DNA from: Pseudomonadota bacterium | Lineage (GTDB): Bacteria > Pseudomonadota > Gammaproteobacteria > Burkholderiales > SG8-39 | NCBI GenBank assembly: GCA_021848555.1 | Contig: JAJZUN010000136.1 | Coordinates: 1-7,114, forward strand | Direction of reading: 5' to 3' | DNA length: 7,114 nt | In this document: positions 1-6,353 of the stretch, one piece after another | How the letters are laid out: each line of letters starts with the position of its first letter | Numbering within the stretch: position 1 is the first letter of the stretch | Translations under genes and position numbers: made by a program | The notes under the pieces: model-generated | What the model was told of the DNA's origin: nothing | Seen by the model: the letters and a program-made list of their open reading frames with translations, nothing else | Databases searched by the model: none

Positions 1-796
1 TGCGATAGATCGCTACGGCCATCACCACGCACAGCGCCGCGCCGACGCCGGCTGCCTCCGAAGGCGTCGCCACGCCGCCGTAGAGCACGTACATCACCCC
101 GGCGATAATGGCGATGAAAGGCGCGATCTTGGGAATCGACTGGAATTTCTCTTTCCAGCTGTAGCGGAAGTCGAGCGCGTGGGAACGAAACCCCCGTTTC
201 CAGATGATGAACAGCGTCCATAGCATGAACAGGGCGGTGAGCATCAGGCCCGGTATGACGCCGGCGAGGAACAGGCGCCCGATCGAAGTTTCGGTGGCGA
301 TGCCGTACAGGATGAAGGTAATGGAGGGCGGTATCAGGATGCCGAGCGTGCCGCCGGCGCAGATCGAGCCGGTCGCAACGTCGTCCGGGTAGCCGCGCCG
401 GCGCATCTCGGGGATGCCCATTTTTCCGATCGCGGCACAACACGCGGGCGAGGAACCGGTCAGCGCGGCGAAAATGGCGCAGGCACCCAGATTGGAAATG
501 GCGAGGCCGCCGGGAACGCGGTAGAGCCAGCGATCGAGCGCTTCGTACAGATCCTTGCCCGCCGGGGAAGAACCGATCGCGGCCCCCATCATGACGAACA
601 TCGGGATCGACACCAGGGTAAAGTCGTTCAGTCCCGCATAGAAGGTCTCGGCGACCACGTGCAGTGCGTCGAAACCCTGGAAGATCATGATGAACACGAT
701 CGAGATCGCGCCCAGGCCGAAAGCGACCGGCGCGCCCGACAGCAGCATCAGCAGCGTGAGCATCAGGACCAGGGTCCCCTGCATTCCCGGACTCAT
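1..796 (-). CDS. dctM: TRAP transporter large permease DctM (system 2), 3' end outside window
   Basis: This is the large membrane subunit of a TRAP transporter, which carries out ion-coupled import of an organic acid delivered by the periplasmic P protein. About 265 residues are visible, out of roughly 430 usual for the family; the C-terminal part lies beyond position 1. Translation gives hydrophobic segments from the N-terminus on (about residues 8-40 and 60-75), the GSSPACCAAIG stretch (114-124), and the DctM hallmark LGILIPPSITFILYGIA (151-167) followed by LFLAGVIPG (175-183). A conserved-type GGVATPSEAAG block is at 240-250. The ATG at 796-794 overlaps the dctQ2 stop by one base (TAATG), implying translational coupling, and AAGGGG at 805-810 lies eight bases upstream. 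Two adjacent cysteines (119-120) in the SPACC motif look unusual. The family assignment is firm; the substrate is unknown, and the symbol denotes the family, not C4-dicarboxylate specificity. Confidence 0.93.
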   Translation of the reverse strand, partial: MSPGMQGTLVLMLTLLMLLSGAPVAFGLGAISIVFIMIFQGFDALHVVAETFYAGLNDFTLVSIPMFVMMGAAIGSSPAGKDLYEALDRWLYRVPGGLAISNLGACAIFAALTGSSPACCAAIGKMGIPEMRRRGYPDDVATGSICAGGTLGILIPPSITFILYGIATETSIGRLFLAGVIPGLMLTALFMLWTLFIIWKRGFRSHALDFRYSWKEKFQSIPKIAPFIAIIAGVMYVLYGGVATPSEAAGVGAALCVVMAVAIYR

Positions 797-1311
797 TATT
801 GATGCCCCTTGGTGATGCCGAAAGGCGGTTCGCGGCCGCTGATCAGGCTGATCAGATCGGCCACACCCTGGAGGGTCAGCAGGCCCAGGCCGATGGGCAA
901 AGCCGAGTAGGGAATCCACAGGCGCGCCCGCCACATCGTATCGGACACCCATTTGTTGTCCCAAGCCTCCAGCCAGAACCGGGATGTCAGCGCGGTCATC
1001 GCGACGCAAAAGAACAGCGTCACTGCGGCCGCGAACAGTGCCAGCCACCAGCGCAGCCGCGGGCCGGAATAAAGCGGCAGCACGTCGACGGCGACGTGGC
1101 CGCGTGTCGTCAGCACGAAGGGACTGCCGAGGAAGGTAGCCGCGACCAGGCCGTAGGTGACGAAATCGGTCTGCCAGATGGTGTTCTGGTTAAGCACGTA
1201 GCGCACGAACACCATCTCGCACACCACGACCACGCTGAGCGCGATCAAGGCGGCGGCAAGATAGCCGAACAGCCGGGAAATGAATCTGACGCCGTGGACA
1301 AATCCGTCCAT
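796..1311 (-). CDS. dctQ: TRAP transporter small permease DctQ (system 2)
   Basis: This is the small membrane subunit of TRAP system 2, which pairs with DctM. From the ATG at 1311 the protein is 171 residues with four predicted membrane helices (about 14-36, 50-68, 88-108 and 132-155), normal for DctQ. The family-type region is RYVLNQNTIWQTDF followed by a helix and then TTRGHVAVDVL (68-78). The reading frame stays open up to a GTG at 1392, which would add 27 residues. I reject that start: it has no Shine-Dalgarno sequence, the extra peptide is hydrophilic and proline/aspartate-rich, and it would place a strong hairpin (1353-1380) inside the coding region. The ATG at 1311 has GGAG five bases upstream and gives a length matching DctQ1 (170). 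The gene lies 93 bases after dctP2 and overlaps dctM2 by one base. Family confident, start fairly confident. Confidence 0.9.
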   Translation of the reverse strand: MDGFVHGVRFISRLFGYLAAALIALSVVVVCEMVFVRYVLNQNTIWQTDFVTYGLVAATFLGSPFVLTTRGHVAVDVLPLYSGPRLRWWLALFAAAVTLFFCVAMTALTSRFWLEAWDNKWVSDTMWRARLWIPYSALPIGLGLLTLQGVADLISLISGREPPFGITKGHQ

Positions 1312-1316
1312 GAAAG

Positions 1317-1320
1317 CTCC
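1317..1320 (-). promoter_or_regulatory. Shine-Dalgarno GGAG that decides the dctQ2 start
   Basis: GGAG lies five bases upstream of the ATG at 1311. No comparable motif precedes the alternative GTG at 1392, where the upstream bases read CCCCAAACCGCG. This supports the 171-residue DctQ2. Confidence 0.6.
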
Positions 1321-1352
1321 ATCGCTTGTGATCCTGGGGGCCGGTGACGGCA

Positions 1353-1380
1353 GAGGACAAGGATCTGCGGACTTGTCCTC
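1353..1380 (-). promoter_or_regulatory. Intergenic stem-loop between dctP2 and dctQ2
   Basis: On the minus strand GAGGACAAG, a 10-base loop and CTTGTCCTC form a perfect nine-base-pair stem. A weaker outer extension is possible (GGCA with TGCC across a bulge). It begins 24 bases after the dctP2 stop and ends 41 bases before the dctQ2 ATG. No run of T follows, so it is not a typical intrinsic terminator. TRAP binding proteins are needed in excess over their permeases, and a stem-loop after the P gene could protect the upstream mRNA end or reduce read-through. That role is inference. TRAP system 1 has no counterpart in its 22-base P-Q gap. Confidence 0.6.
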
Positions 1381-1404
1381 GTCGTCTGCCACCGCGGTTT
1401 GGGG

Positions 1405-2403
1405 CTACTTCACGCTCAGGGCGTCGTCGACAAGCTGTTTGCCGTCGGGAATTTCCTTGGCGAATTCGGCATAGGAGCTTTCTTTGGCGATCTTGATCCA
1501 GGTGTCGTACTCGGCCGGTGTCAGCGTGATCACTTCGACCTTATGATCCTTGAACGTCTTGACCATCGTGTCATCCAGACCCTTGGCTTCCTTGGCAAAG
1601 TAGTCCTGCGCCTTCTTTCCCGCCTTGAGCAGCGCTTCCTGCTGTTTCTTGTTCAGCCTGTCGAACGCCTTCTTCGACATCAGCACCGGCTCGTACATGA
1701 ACCACAAGGCGTTCTCGCCGGGGGCGGTTACGCATTTCACCTGTTCGTAGAGGCGGAACGAGACGAAGCTGCCGGTGCTGGTGTCGGTGGCTTCGATGAC
1801 CCCGGTCTGCATTGCGTTATAGACCTCGTTGCTCGGGATGGACACGATCGAGGCGCCCGCGGCTTGCCACATGGCGGCGAAGGTCGGGCCGGCCGAACGG
1901 ATCTTCAGGCCTTTCATGTCGGCCGGCGTGCGGATGCAGGCTTTCTTCGAGGCGACGGCGCCGGCCAGCCATGCATCGGAAAGCACGACCACGCCCGCTT
2001 TCTCGATTTTCGCCTTGATGTCCTTCATGAACTTCGAATCATTCATACGTGCGGCACGGTCGTGGTTGCGCACCAGCCCGGGCATCAAGGTTGCCCCGAA
2101 GGCGCGTATCTTGCCGCTGGCGTAGTCGAGCGGGAACGAAGAGATGTCGAGCTGGCCGTTGACCAGCGCGTTCCATTGTTCGTTCGGCTTGAACAGCGAC
2201 GCGCCGGGATAGACCTGGATCTCCAGATCGACGCCGGCCGCCTTGGCCTCGCGCGCGATGATCTGCACCATCTCGTCGCGCGCGTCGCCTTTGCCGCCGG
2301 GGAACTGATGCGCTGCGCGCAGCGTTGTGGCAGCCAGGGCGGAACCACTCAGTGTCGCGGCCGCAAGGGCCGCCAGGATTGCTATGCGTTTGAACTGCGT
2401 CAT
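1405..2403 (-). CDS. dctP: TRAP transporter periplasmic binding protein DctP (system 2)
   Basis: This is the periplasmic solute receptor of TRAP system 2, 332 residues. A Sec signal peptide is clear: MTQFKR, a hydrophobic alanine-rich core, then an ALA-A cleavage site near residue 24. The mature protein has the DctP fold signatures. ADMKGLKIRS carries Arg169, aligned with the Arg that binds the ligand carboxylate in characterised DctP proteins such as SiaP, and SNEVYNAMQTGVIEATDTS follows (191-209). Where the classical proteins have DGQENP this one has EATDTS, so the Asn that assists binding is replaced by Thr208. Cys156 and Cys224 could form a disulfide in the periplasm. The ATG has a strong AGGAGG eight bases upstream (2412-2417); a five-base-pair inverted repeat (2417-2430) abuts it. 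It heads the P-Q-M set of system 2. Family certain; ligand unknown, probably unlike that of DctP1. Confidence 0.94.
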   Translation of the reverse strand: MTQFKRIAILAALAAATLSGSALAATTLRAAHQFPGGKGDARDEMVQIIAREAKAAGVDLEIQVYPGASLFKPNEQWNALVNGQLDISSFPLDYASGKIRAFGATLMPGLVRNHDRAARMNDSKFMKDIKAKIEKAGVVVLSDAWLAGAVASKKACIRTPADMKGLKIRSAGPTFAAMWQAAGASIVSIPSNEVYNAMQTGVIEATDTSTGSFVSFRLYEQVKCVTAPGENALWFMYEPVLMSKKAFDRLNKKQQEALLKAGKKAQDYFAKEAKGLDDTMVKTFKDHKVEVITLTPAEYDTWIKIAKESSYAEFAKEIPDGKQLVDDALSVK

Positions 2404-2501
2404 CGTTGATGCCTCCTCGAAGTATTTCGATGAATTGAGACTTTCAGGTTTCCCCGGTTGGCCGAGGTATGGTTATCGCTGCGAATTTAGCGGCCGTCGA
2501 C

Positions 2502-2530
2502 ATTTTAGGCTGCCGCGAGAGAGGATACAA
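2502..2530 (-). promoter_or_regulatory. Candidate sigma70 promoter for dctP2-dctQ2-dctM2
   Basis: On the minus strand TTGTAT (2525-2530, three of six to TTGACA) is separated by 17 bases from TAAAAT (2502-2507, five of six to TATAAT). It lies in the 173-base gap between the crotonase stop and dctP2, giving a leader of about 90 bases. The spacing is ideal and the -10 is good, but the -35 is weak. If real, system 2 can be transcribed apart from system 1. The gap shows no recognisable riboswitch or RNA gene. Confidence 0.4.
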
Positions 2531-2576
2531 ACCTATCGCCATTGCGCTGCAGCATTTTCGCGCGGCATACCGCGTA

Positions 2577-3356
2577 TCACTTGCCTTTGAACTGCGGCTT
2601 CTGCTTCGCCAGAAACGCGTTGAAGCCGATGCGGTAGTCCTCGGTGTCGAAGCAGGCGTAGCCCTCGTCGCGTTCGGCATCGCTCAAGGGCCGCGGATCG
2701 GCCAGGCGGCGCGCGAACTTCTTGTGCCAGCGCGCCACCAGCGGCGCGCCCGCGGCGACGCGTGCAGCCGCGGCAAGCGCTTCGGCTTCGACTTGATCGT
2801 CGGCGACGACCCGGCTGACCAGCCCTTTTTCCTTGGCCTCCGCGGCGCCGAATACGCGCCCCTCGAGCAGGATCTCCAGCGCGGTGGCGCGGCCGACCAG
2901 GTCGATCAGCGCTGCCATTTCGCCGTAGCCGACCACCAGGCCGAGTTTGTTGATCGGGATGCCGAAGCGGCTGGACGCGCCACAAATGCGCAAGTCGCAT
3001 TGCGAGGCGATTTCCAGCCCGCCGCCGACGCACACGCCGTGGATCATGGCGAGCGTCGGGTGGCGGCATTCGGCCACCGCGCGCATCGTGCCCTCGATCT
3101 TGTCGCCGTAGTCTTTCGCCACCTTTGCGTTGGTGCGCACCTTCTCGAATTCCGCGATGTCGGCGCCGGCAGCGAAGGCTTTCTCGCCCGCGCCGCGCAG
3201 CACGACGCAGCGCACGCCGTCGTCGGCCTCGAGTTCGCGCATGACCTCGCCCAGGCGCATCCACATGCCGAAGCTCAGGGCGTTCAATTTTTCCGGGTTG
3301 TTCAGCACCACGGTTGCGATGGAACCGTCGCGCTCGAAATAGACAGGGTCAGACAT
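2577..3356 (-). CDS. Crotonase-fold enzyme (enoyl-CoA hydratase/isomerase family), atypical active site
   Basis: This is a crotonase-superfamily protein acting on an acyl-CoA thioester in the cytoplasm; 259 residues, a normal length. Numbering here counts from an in-frame upstream ATG at 3362 (subtract 2 for the chosen start). The oxyanion-hole block GAGEKAFAAGADIAEF (57-72) and HGVCVGGGLEIASQCDL (108-124) are intact, with Glu117 matching the first catalytic Glu of rat enoyl-CoA hydratase (Glu144). The second (Glu164, usually in FGQPE) is replaced by Ile137 in FGIPINKLG. Another acidic residue, Glu148, lies nearby in GYGEM, where the family usually has GAGGT. Hence a plain hydratase is doubtful; an isomerase, decarboxylase, hydrolase or special hydratase is possible. 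The C-terminus EDYRIGFNAFLAKQKP is typical. I chose the ATG at 3356 because GAGG (3363-3366) is six bases upstream of it but abuts the ATG at 3362. It follows dctM1 by 51 bases, probably in the same transcript. Confidence 0.9.
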   Translation of the reverse strand: MSDPVYFERDGSIATVVLNNPEKLNALSFGMWMRLGEVMRELEADDGVRCVVLRGAGEKAFAAGADIAEFEKVRTNAKVAKDYGDKIEGTMRAVAECRHPTLAMIHGVCVGGGLEIASQCDLRICGASSRFGIPINKLGLVVGYGEMAALIDLVGRATALEILLEGRVFGAAEAKEKGLVSRVVADDQVEAEALAAAARVAAGAPLVARWHKKFARRLADPRPLSDAERDEGYACFDTEDYRIGFNAFLAKQKPQFKGK

Positions 3357-3362
3357 ATTCAT

Positions 3363-3366
3363 CCTC
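3363..3366 (-). promoter_or_regulatory. Shine-Dalgarno GAGG that decides the crotonase start
   Basis: GAGG directly touches the first in-frame ATG (3362-3360), leaving no spacer, but is six bases from the second ATG (3356-3354). The second spacing is workable, so translation probably begins MSDPV rather than MNMSDPV. Confidence 0.5.
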
Positions 3367-3407
3367 GGGAAGATTCATCAAAGCCGGTGCGCACCTGCGG
3401 GGGAACG

Positions 3408-4691
3408 CTATCTGTAAAACAACTCCACCAGTCCCATGCCGGTTATGGGTACATAGGTGACGAGCAAGAGCACGGCGAGCAGCACGCCGATAAAGTAGAT
3501 GTTGACCTTGGTGACTTCCCACATATCGGCCTTGGCGATGGCACAGGCGGTCATCAGCACCGAGGCCACCGGCGGCGTCTGCTGACCTATGCCCAGGTTG
3601 ATGGTGACGATCAGGCCGAAATGCACCGGGTCGATGCCCACGGCCTTAACCAGGGGCAGCACGATGGGAACGGTTAGGATAATCGCAGCCGCCGAATGCA
3701 GAAACAATCCGAGCGCGAGGAATAAAACGTTGAGAATGGCGAGCACCGCATACTTGTTGCTGGTGAATTCCATGATCCCGGCCGCGAGGCGCTGCGGCAC
3801 CTGCGATTCGGTCAAGTACACGCCGAGCAGTCCGCTGGTCGCGACCAGCAGCATCACCACCGCGGTCTGCACGCCGCCGTCGATCATCGCCGTCCTGAGG
3901 TGCTGCAGATTGAGTTCGCGATAGACGAAAATGCCGATGAACAGCGCCGCCAGCACCGCCATCGCCGCACCTTCCGTGGCGGTGACCACGCCGCCGAAGA
4001 TCGAACCGAGGATGATTACCGGGAGGAAGAACGCCCAGAACGCGTCCTTGAACGTTTCCTTCACGCGCTTGAGCGCAAACGCCTCTTCCACCGGGAATTT
4101 GTAGCGGCGTGCGAACCAGTAGGCCATGCCCATCAGGCCCAGGCCACCGAGCAGACCCGGCACGACGCCGGCGATAAACAGCTGCACCACCGAAGTGTCG
4201 GCCATCACCGCGTACAGAACCATCGGGATCGAGGGCGGGATGATCACCGCCAGCGTCGCCGACGAGGACATCACGGCAGCGGCGAATTCCTTGGAGTAGC
4301 CGCGGCTTTGCATCGCCGGGATCAGCACCGAGCCGAGCGCCGCTACGTCGGCCACGGCCGAGCCGGAGATTTCGGCGAAGAACAGCGACGTGCCGATGCT
4401 GACCATGGACAATCCGCCGCGCATCCATCCGAGGAGGGATGAGGCGAAGGCGATCAGGCGCCGCGAAATACCCGAGGCGTTCATGATCGAGCCGGCGAGG
4501 ATGAACAGGGGAATCGCCAGCAGCGGAAAGTTGGTGGCGCCGTTGTAGAGCACAATCGGAAGATTGGGCAGGGTACCCAGGCCCTGGGTGACGAGCAGCG
4601 CCGCCACCGCGACGATGCCCAGCGCCACCGCGATCGGCACGTTGATCAGTACCAGGGTGAGGACGCAGGCGAACAGCAGGAGTATGGCCAT
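3408..4691 (-). CDS. dctM: TRAP transporter large permease DctM (system 1)
   Basis: This is the transport-catalysing membrane subunit of TRAP system 1, complete at 427 residues, the usual DctM length. It is hydrophobic throughout with about 12 membrane segments. Hallmarks in order are NFPLLAIPLFILAGSIMN (54-71), EISGSAVADVAALGS (107-121), AVIIPPSIPMVLYAVMADTS (148-167), LFIAGVVPGLLGG (171-183), FGGVVTATEGAA (232-243), and NLGIGQQTPPVASVL (365-379). In LGLFLHSAAAIILTVPIVLP (327-346) His332 stands where many relatives have an acidic residue; this is from memory of the family and not certain. The ATG lies seven bases after the dctQ1 stop, and its Shine-Dalgarno GAGG (4697-4700) overlaps that stop codon, indicating coupled translation. 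Transcription probably continues into the crotonase gene. Family assignment is firm, substrate unknown. Confidence 0.95.
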   Translation of the reverse strand: MAILLLFACVLTLVLINVPIAVALGIVAVAALLVTQGLGTLPNLPIVLYNGATNFPLLAIPLFILAGSIMNASGISRRLIAFASSLLGWMRGGLSMVSIGTSLFFAEISGSAVADVAALGSVLIPAMQSRGYSKEFAAAVMSSSATLAVIIPPSIPMVLYAVMADTSVVQLFIAGVVPGLLGGLGLMGMAYWFARRYKFPVEEAFALKRVKETFKDAFWAFFLPVIILGSIFGGVVTATEGAAMAVLAALFIGIFVYRELNLQHLRTAMIDGGVQTAVVMLLVATSGLLGVYLTESQVPQRLAAGIMEFTSNKYAVLAILNVLFLALGLFLHSAAAIILTVPIVLPLVKAVGIDPVHFGLIVTINLGIGQQTPPVASVLMTACAIAKADMWEVTKVNIYFIGVLLAVLLLVTYVPITGMGLVELFYR

Positions 4692-4698
4692 CAGCGCC

Positions 4699-5211
4699 TC
4701 AGTGCGTCATTTCGGCAAGATTGCTCGCGCCGGAGGCGGCCAGCCCGCGCGCTTCCCGCAGTATCCGTGGCAGGTTGAGCAGCTCGGCGAAAACGACAAG
4801 CGCGGCACTGACCGGAATCACCGACTGGGTCCATGCGACGGTAATCCAGGGCAGACTGACCAGGTTGTCGGTGGCGAGCACCTCGAGCACGCTATAGCCG
4901 GTCCATCCGAGCAGCGCGAAAAAGCCGATCACCAGGACTTCGGTGACAAGGACAACCGGCAGCCGCCACGATGGCGGCATGCCGTTGACCAGGCCGGGGA
5001 ACCCGATATGGGCGCGTTTGAGCGCGGCCAGGGCCGAGCCGTAGAAGGTGAGCCAGGCGAGCATGATCGCGGCGACTTCGTCGTACCACGCCAGCGACAG
5101 CCCGATGGTGCGGAAGAACACGCCCACCGTCACCTCCAGCGAGAGCGCGACCATCAACACGATGACTACCCATTCGAGCAGCAGCTCGAATCCGGCACGC
5201 AGACGCACCAT
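4699..5211 (-). CDS. dctQ: TRAP transporter small permease DctQ (system 1)
   Basis: This is the small membrane subunit of TRAP system 1, 170 residues with four predicted membrane helices (about 9-31, 44-62, 86-104 and 130-146). The DctQ signature is visible as WYDEVAAIMLAWLTFYGSA (42-60) followed by LKRAHIGFPGLVNGMP (64-79). The C-terminal 20 residues form a short hydrophilic tail. It starts 22 bases after the dctP1 stop, preceded by GGGGA about five bases from the ATG, and ends seven bases before dctM1. In this family DctQ forms a stable complex with DctM and helps dock the loaded binding protein. It shares little sequence with DctQ2 beyond family features, so the two systems do not look like a recent duplication. 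Confidence 0.92.
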   Translation of the reverse strand: MVRLRAGFELLLEWVVIVLMVALSLEVTVGVFFRTIGLSLAWYDEVAAIMLAWLTFYGSALAALKRAHIGFPGLVNGMPPSWRLPVVLVTEVLVIGFFALLGWTGYSVLEVLATDNLVSLPWITVAWTQSVIPVSAALVVFAELLNLPRILREARGLAASGASNLAEMTH

Positions 5212-5233
5212 GGATTTCCCCGGTTATGCCGCT

Positions 5234-6205
5234 CTATTTGCCCAAGGCGATGGCGCGCTCGATCACTTCCTTGGCCGCCGGAACTTCCCTGGCGTATTCG
5301 TCGTACACGGCCTTGGAAGCGGCGATGAAGGCGTCCTTGTCGGCGGTGTTTACCTTGATCCCGGCGGTCTTCATCTTCGCCAGCAGTTCTTCGTCGTCCT
5401 TCGCCGCCTTGTCGTAGACGAACGCCTGCGTCTCCTTGGCGGTTTCCTCGAGAATCTTGCGCACGTCGGCCGGCAGCGTCGGCCATTTCTTCGTACCCAC
5501 CACCAGGTAAGCGGGCGAGTAGACGTGGCCGGTGATCGACAGGAATTTCTGCACCTCGTAGAACTTGGCGCTCGCGATCTGCGCGTAAGGGTTTTCCTGG
5601 CCGTCCATGACGCCGGTCTGCAAGGCGGTGAACACTTCCGAATATTTCATCGGGCTGGGGTTGGCGCCGTACGCCTGAAACATCTTCACGCGCCACTTGC
5701 CCTCGGGTACGCGCAGCTTGATCCCCTTCAGGTCGGCCGGCACATTGATCGGATGCTTGTTGTTGGTGATGTGGCGGTAGCCGTTCTCCCACACGGCGAG
5801 CACCTTGATGCCTTTCTTCTCGGCCTCCGGCTCGAACTTTGACCAGAACAACTCCTTCTCGATGCGCTTCATGTGATTGCGGTCCTTGACCAGGTAAGGC
5901 ATCTCGAACACGCCGAATATATCGGCTTCCGATGACATGACCGTGGATGGCTCCGCCATGTCTATGGTCCCCAGTTTGATCTTCTGCAGCATCTCCTTGT
6001 CGCCGCCGAGCTGGCTCGAACCGTAGACCACCACCTTGTACTTGCCGCCGAGTTTGGCGTTCGCCCGCTTGGCGAATTCGTCCGCCGCCGCACCGACCAG
6101 CGAACCGGGCTCGCCTACGTGGCCGAGCTTGAGTTCGATTTGCGCCGTCGCGAGCGACGGCAATACGGCCAGAACGGCAACAATAATTGCGCTAAATAGC
6201 TTCAT
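5234..6205 (-). CDS. dctP: TRAP transporter periplasmic binding protein DctP (system 1)
   Basis: This is the periplasmic solute receptor of TRAP system 1, 323 residues. The signal peptide is MKLFSAIIVAVLAVLPSLATA with cleavage predicted before Gln22. The mature protein opens with IELKLGHVGEPGSLVGAAADE, cf. the canonical DctP start. The ligand signature is complete: ADLKGIKLRVP (157-167) carries Arg165, equivalent to the carboxylate-binding Arg147 of SiaP, and VFTALQTGVMDGQENP (191-206) carries Asn205, equivalent to SiaP Asn187. A monocarboxylate or dicarboxylate ligand is therefore expected, without saying which. The ATG has an excellent AGGAGG eight bases upstream. It leads the P-Q-M-crotonase set, with its own candidate promoter and a structured leader upstream. 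Family and start are secure. Confidence 0.96.
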   Translation of the reverse strand: MKLFSAIIVAVLAVLPSLATAQIELKLGHVGEPGSLVGAAADEFAKRANAKLGGKYKVVVYGSSQLGGDKEMLQKIKLGTIDMAEPSTVMSSEADIFGVFEMPYLVKDRNHMKRIEKELFWSKFEPEAEKKGIKVLAVWENGYRHITNNKHPINVPADLKGIKLRVPEGKWRVKMFQAYGANPSPMKYSEVFTALQTGVMDGQENPYAQIASAKFYEVQKFLSITGHVYSPAYLVVGTKKWPTLPADVRKILEETAKETQAFVYDKAAKDDEELLAKMKTAGIKVNTADKDAFIAASKAVYDEYAREVPAAKEVIERAIALGK

Positions 6206-6213
6206 GGTTATCT

Positions 6214-6219
6214 CCTCCT
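6214..6219 (-). promoter_or_regulatory. Strong Shine-Dalgarno AGGAGG of dctP1
   Basis: AGGAGG sits eight bases upstream of the ATG at 6205, within TAGGAGGAGATAACC. It is the strongest ribosome site in the window, consistent with high demand for the binding protein relative to DctQ1, whose site is only GGGGA. Confidence 0.75.
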
Positions 6220-6250
6220 AGAAATGTTTATTTCAACGGTGCAGAACGGG

Positions 6251-6308
6251 GGGCTTTTCGCCCTTCTCCGCCAAATCTGCCCTTTGGTTGGCGGACACCT
6301 CGTCCGCC
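6251..6308 (-). promoter_or_regulatory. dctP1 leader with two mutually exclusive hairpins
   Basis: On the minus strand the leader contains three related arms. GGCGGAC (6302-6308) pairs with GTCCGCC (6290-6296) to form a seven-base-pair hairpin with a five-base loop. The middle arm, read as TCCGCCAA (6288-6295), can instead pair with TTGGCGGA (6267-6274) to form an eight-base-pair stem with a 13-base loop. The two structures cannot coexist. A small third hairpin, GGGC-GAAAA-GCCC, follows at 6251-6263. No T run follows any of them. The layout resembles a switchable leader, but no known riboswitch class is recognised, and chance pairing in GC-rich DNA is possible. Confidence 0.4.
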
Positions 6309-6321
6309 TACTTCAGAGTCG

Positions 6322-6351
6322 ATTATGCCGCAATGTGCGGAAGCCTGTCAC
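6322..6351 (-). promoter_or_regulatory. Candidate sigma70 promoter for dctP1 operon
   Basis: On the minus strand GTGACA (6346-6351, five of six to TTGACA) and CATAAT (6322-6327, five of six to TATAAT) are separated by 18 bases. Transcription would begin near 6315, giving a leader of about 110 bases before dctP1. It is the best promoter-like match I found in the window and lies after the end of tctA, where a new transcript would be expected. Confidence 0.6.
6328..6340. promoter_or_regulatory. Inverted repeat CCGCA-N3-TGCGG in promoter spacer (operator candidate)
   Basis: The perfect inverted repeat CCGCA-ATG-TGCGG fills most of the spacer between the candidate -10 and -35 boxes of the dctP1 promoter. 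A protein bound here would block RNA polymerase. Its arms are identical to those of the repeat at 6354-6368, 27 bases away centre to centre. The binding protein is unknown. Confidence 0.45.
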
Positions 6352-6353
6352 AC

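Noticed and set aside
1399..2409. Long plus-strand open frame (336 codons) opposite dctP2
   Set aside because: It lies antisense to a gene with a clear signal peptide, DctP signature and ribosome site. Its own translation resembles no family, and long antisense frames are common in GC-rich coding DNA.
2561..2574. CGCGG-CATA-CCGCG stem just after the crotonase stop, considered as a terminator
   Set aside because: The stem has only five base pairs and no T tract follows on the minus strand, so it is too weak to call.
3386..3395. GGTGCGCACC palindrome between dctM1 and the crotonase
   Set aside because: A ten-base self-complementary word is common by chance in GC-rich DNA, it has no loop for a useful hairpin, and no partner copy was found.
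2469..3677. Long plus-strand open frame (402 codons) opposite the crotonase and the end of dctM1
   Set aside because: It spans two well-supported opposite genes and the gap beside them. The product is rich in His, Asp, Arg and Gln as expected from a shadow frame, and no plus-strand promoter or ribosome site is apparent.
6328..6347. Possible sigma54 promoter upstream of dctP1 (GG...TTGC)
   Set aside because: The GG and GC pairs are 12 bases apart instead of the required 10, while a sigma70-like match in the same place fits better.
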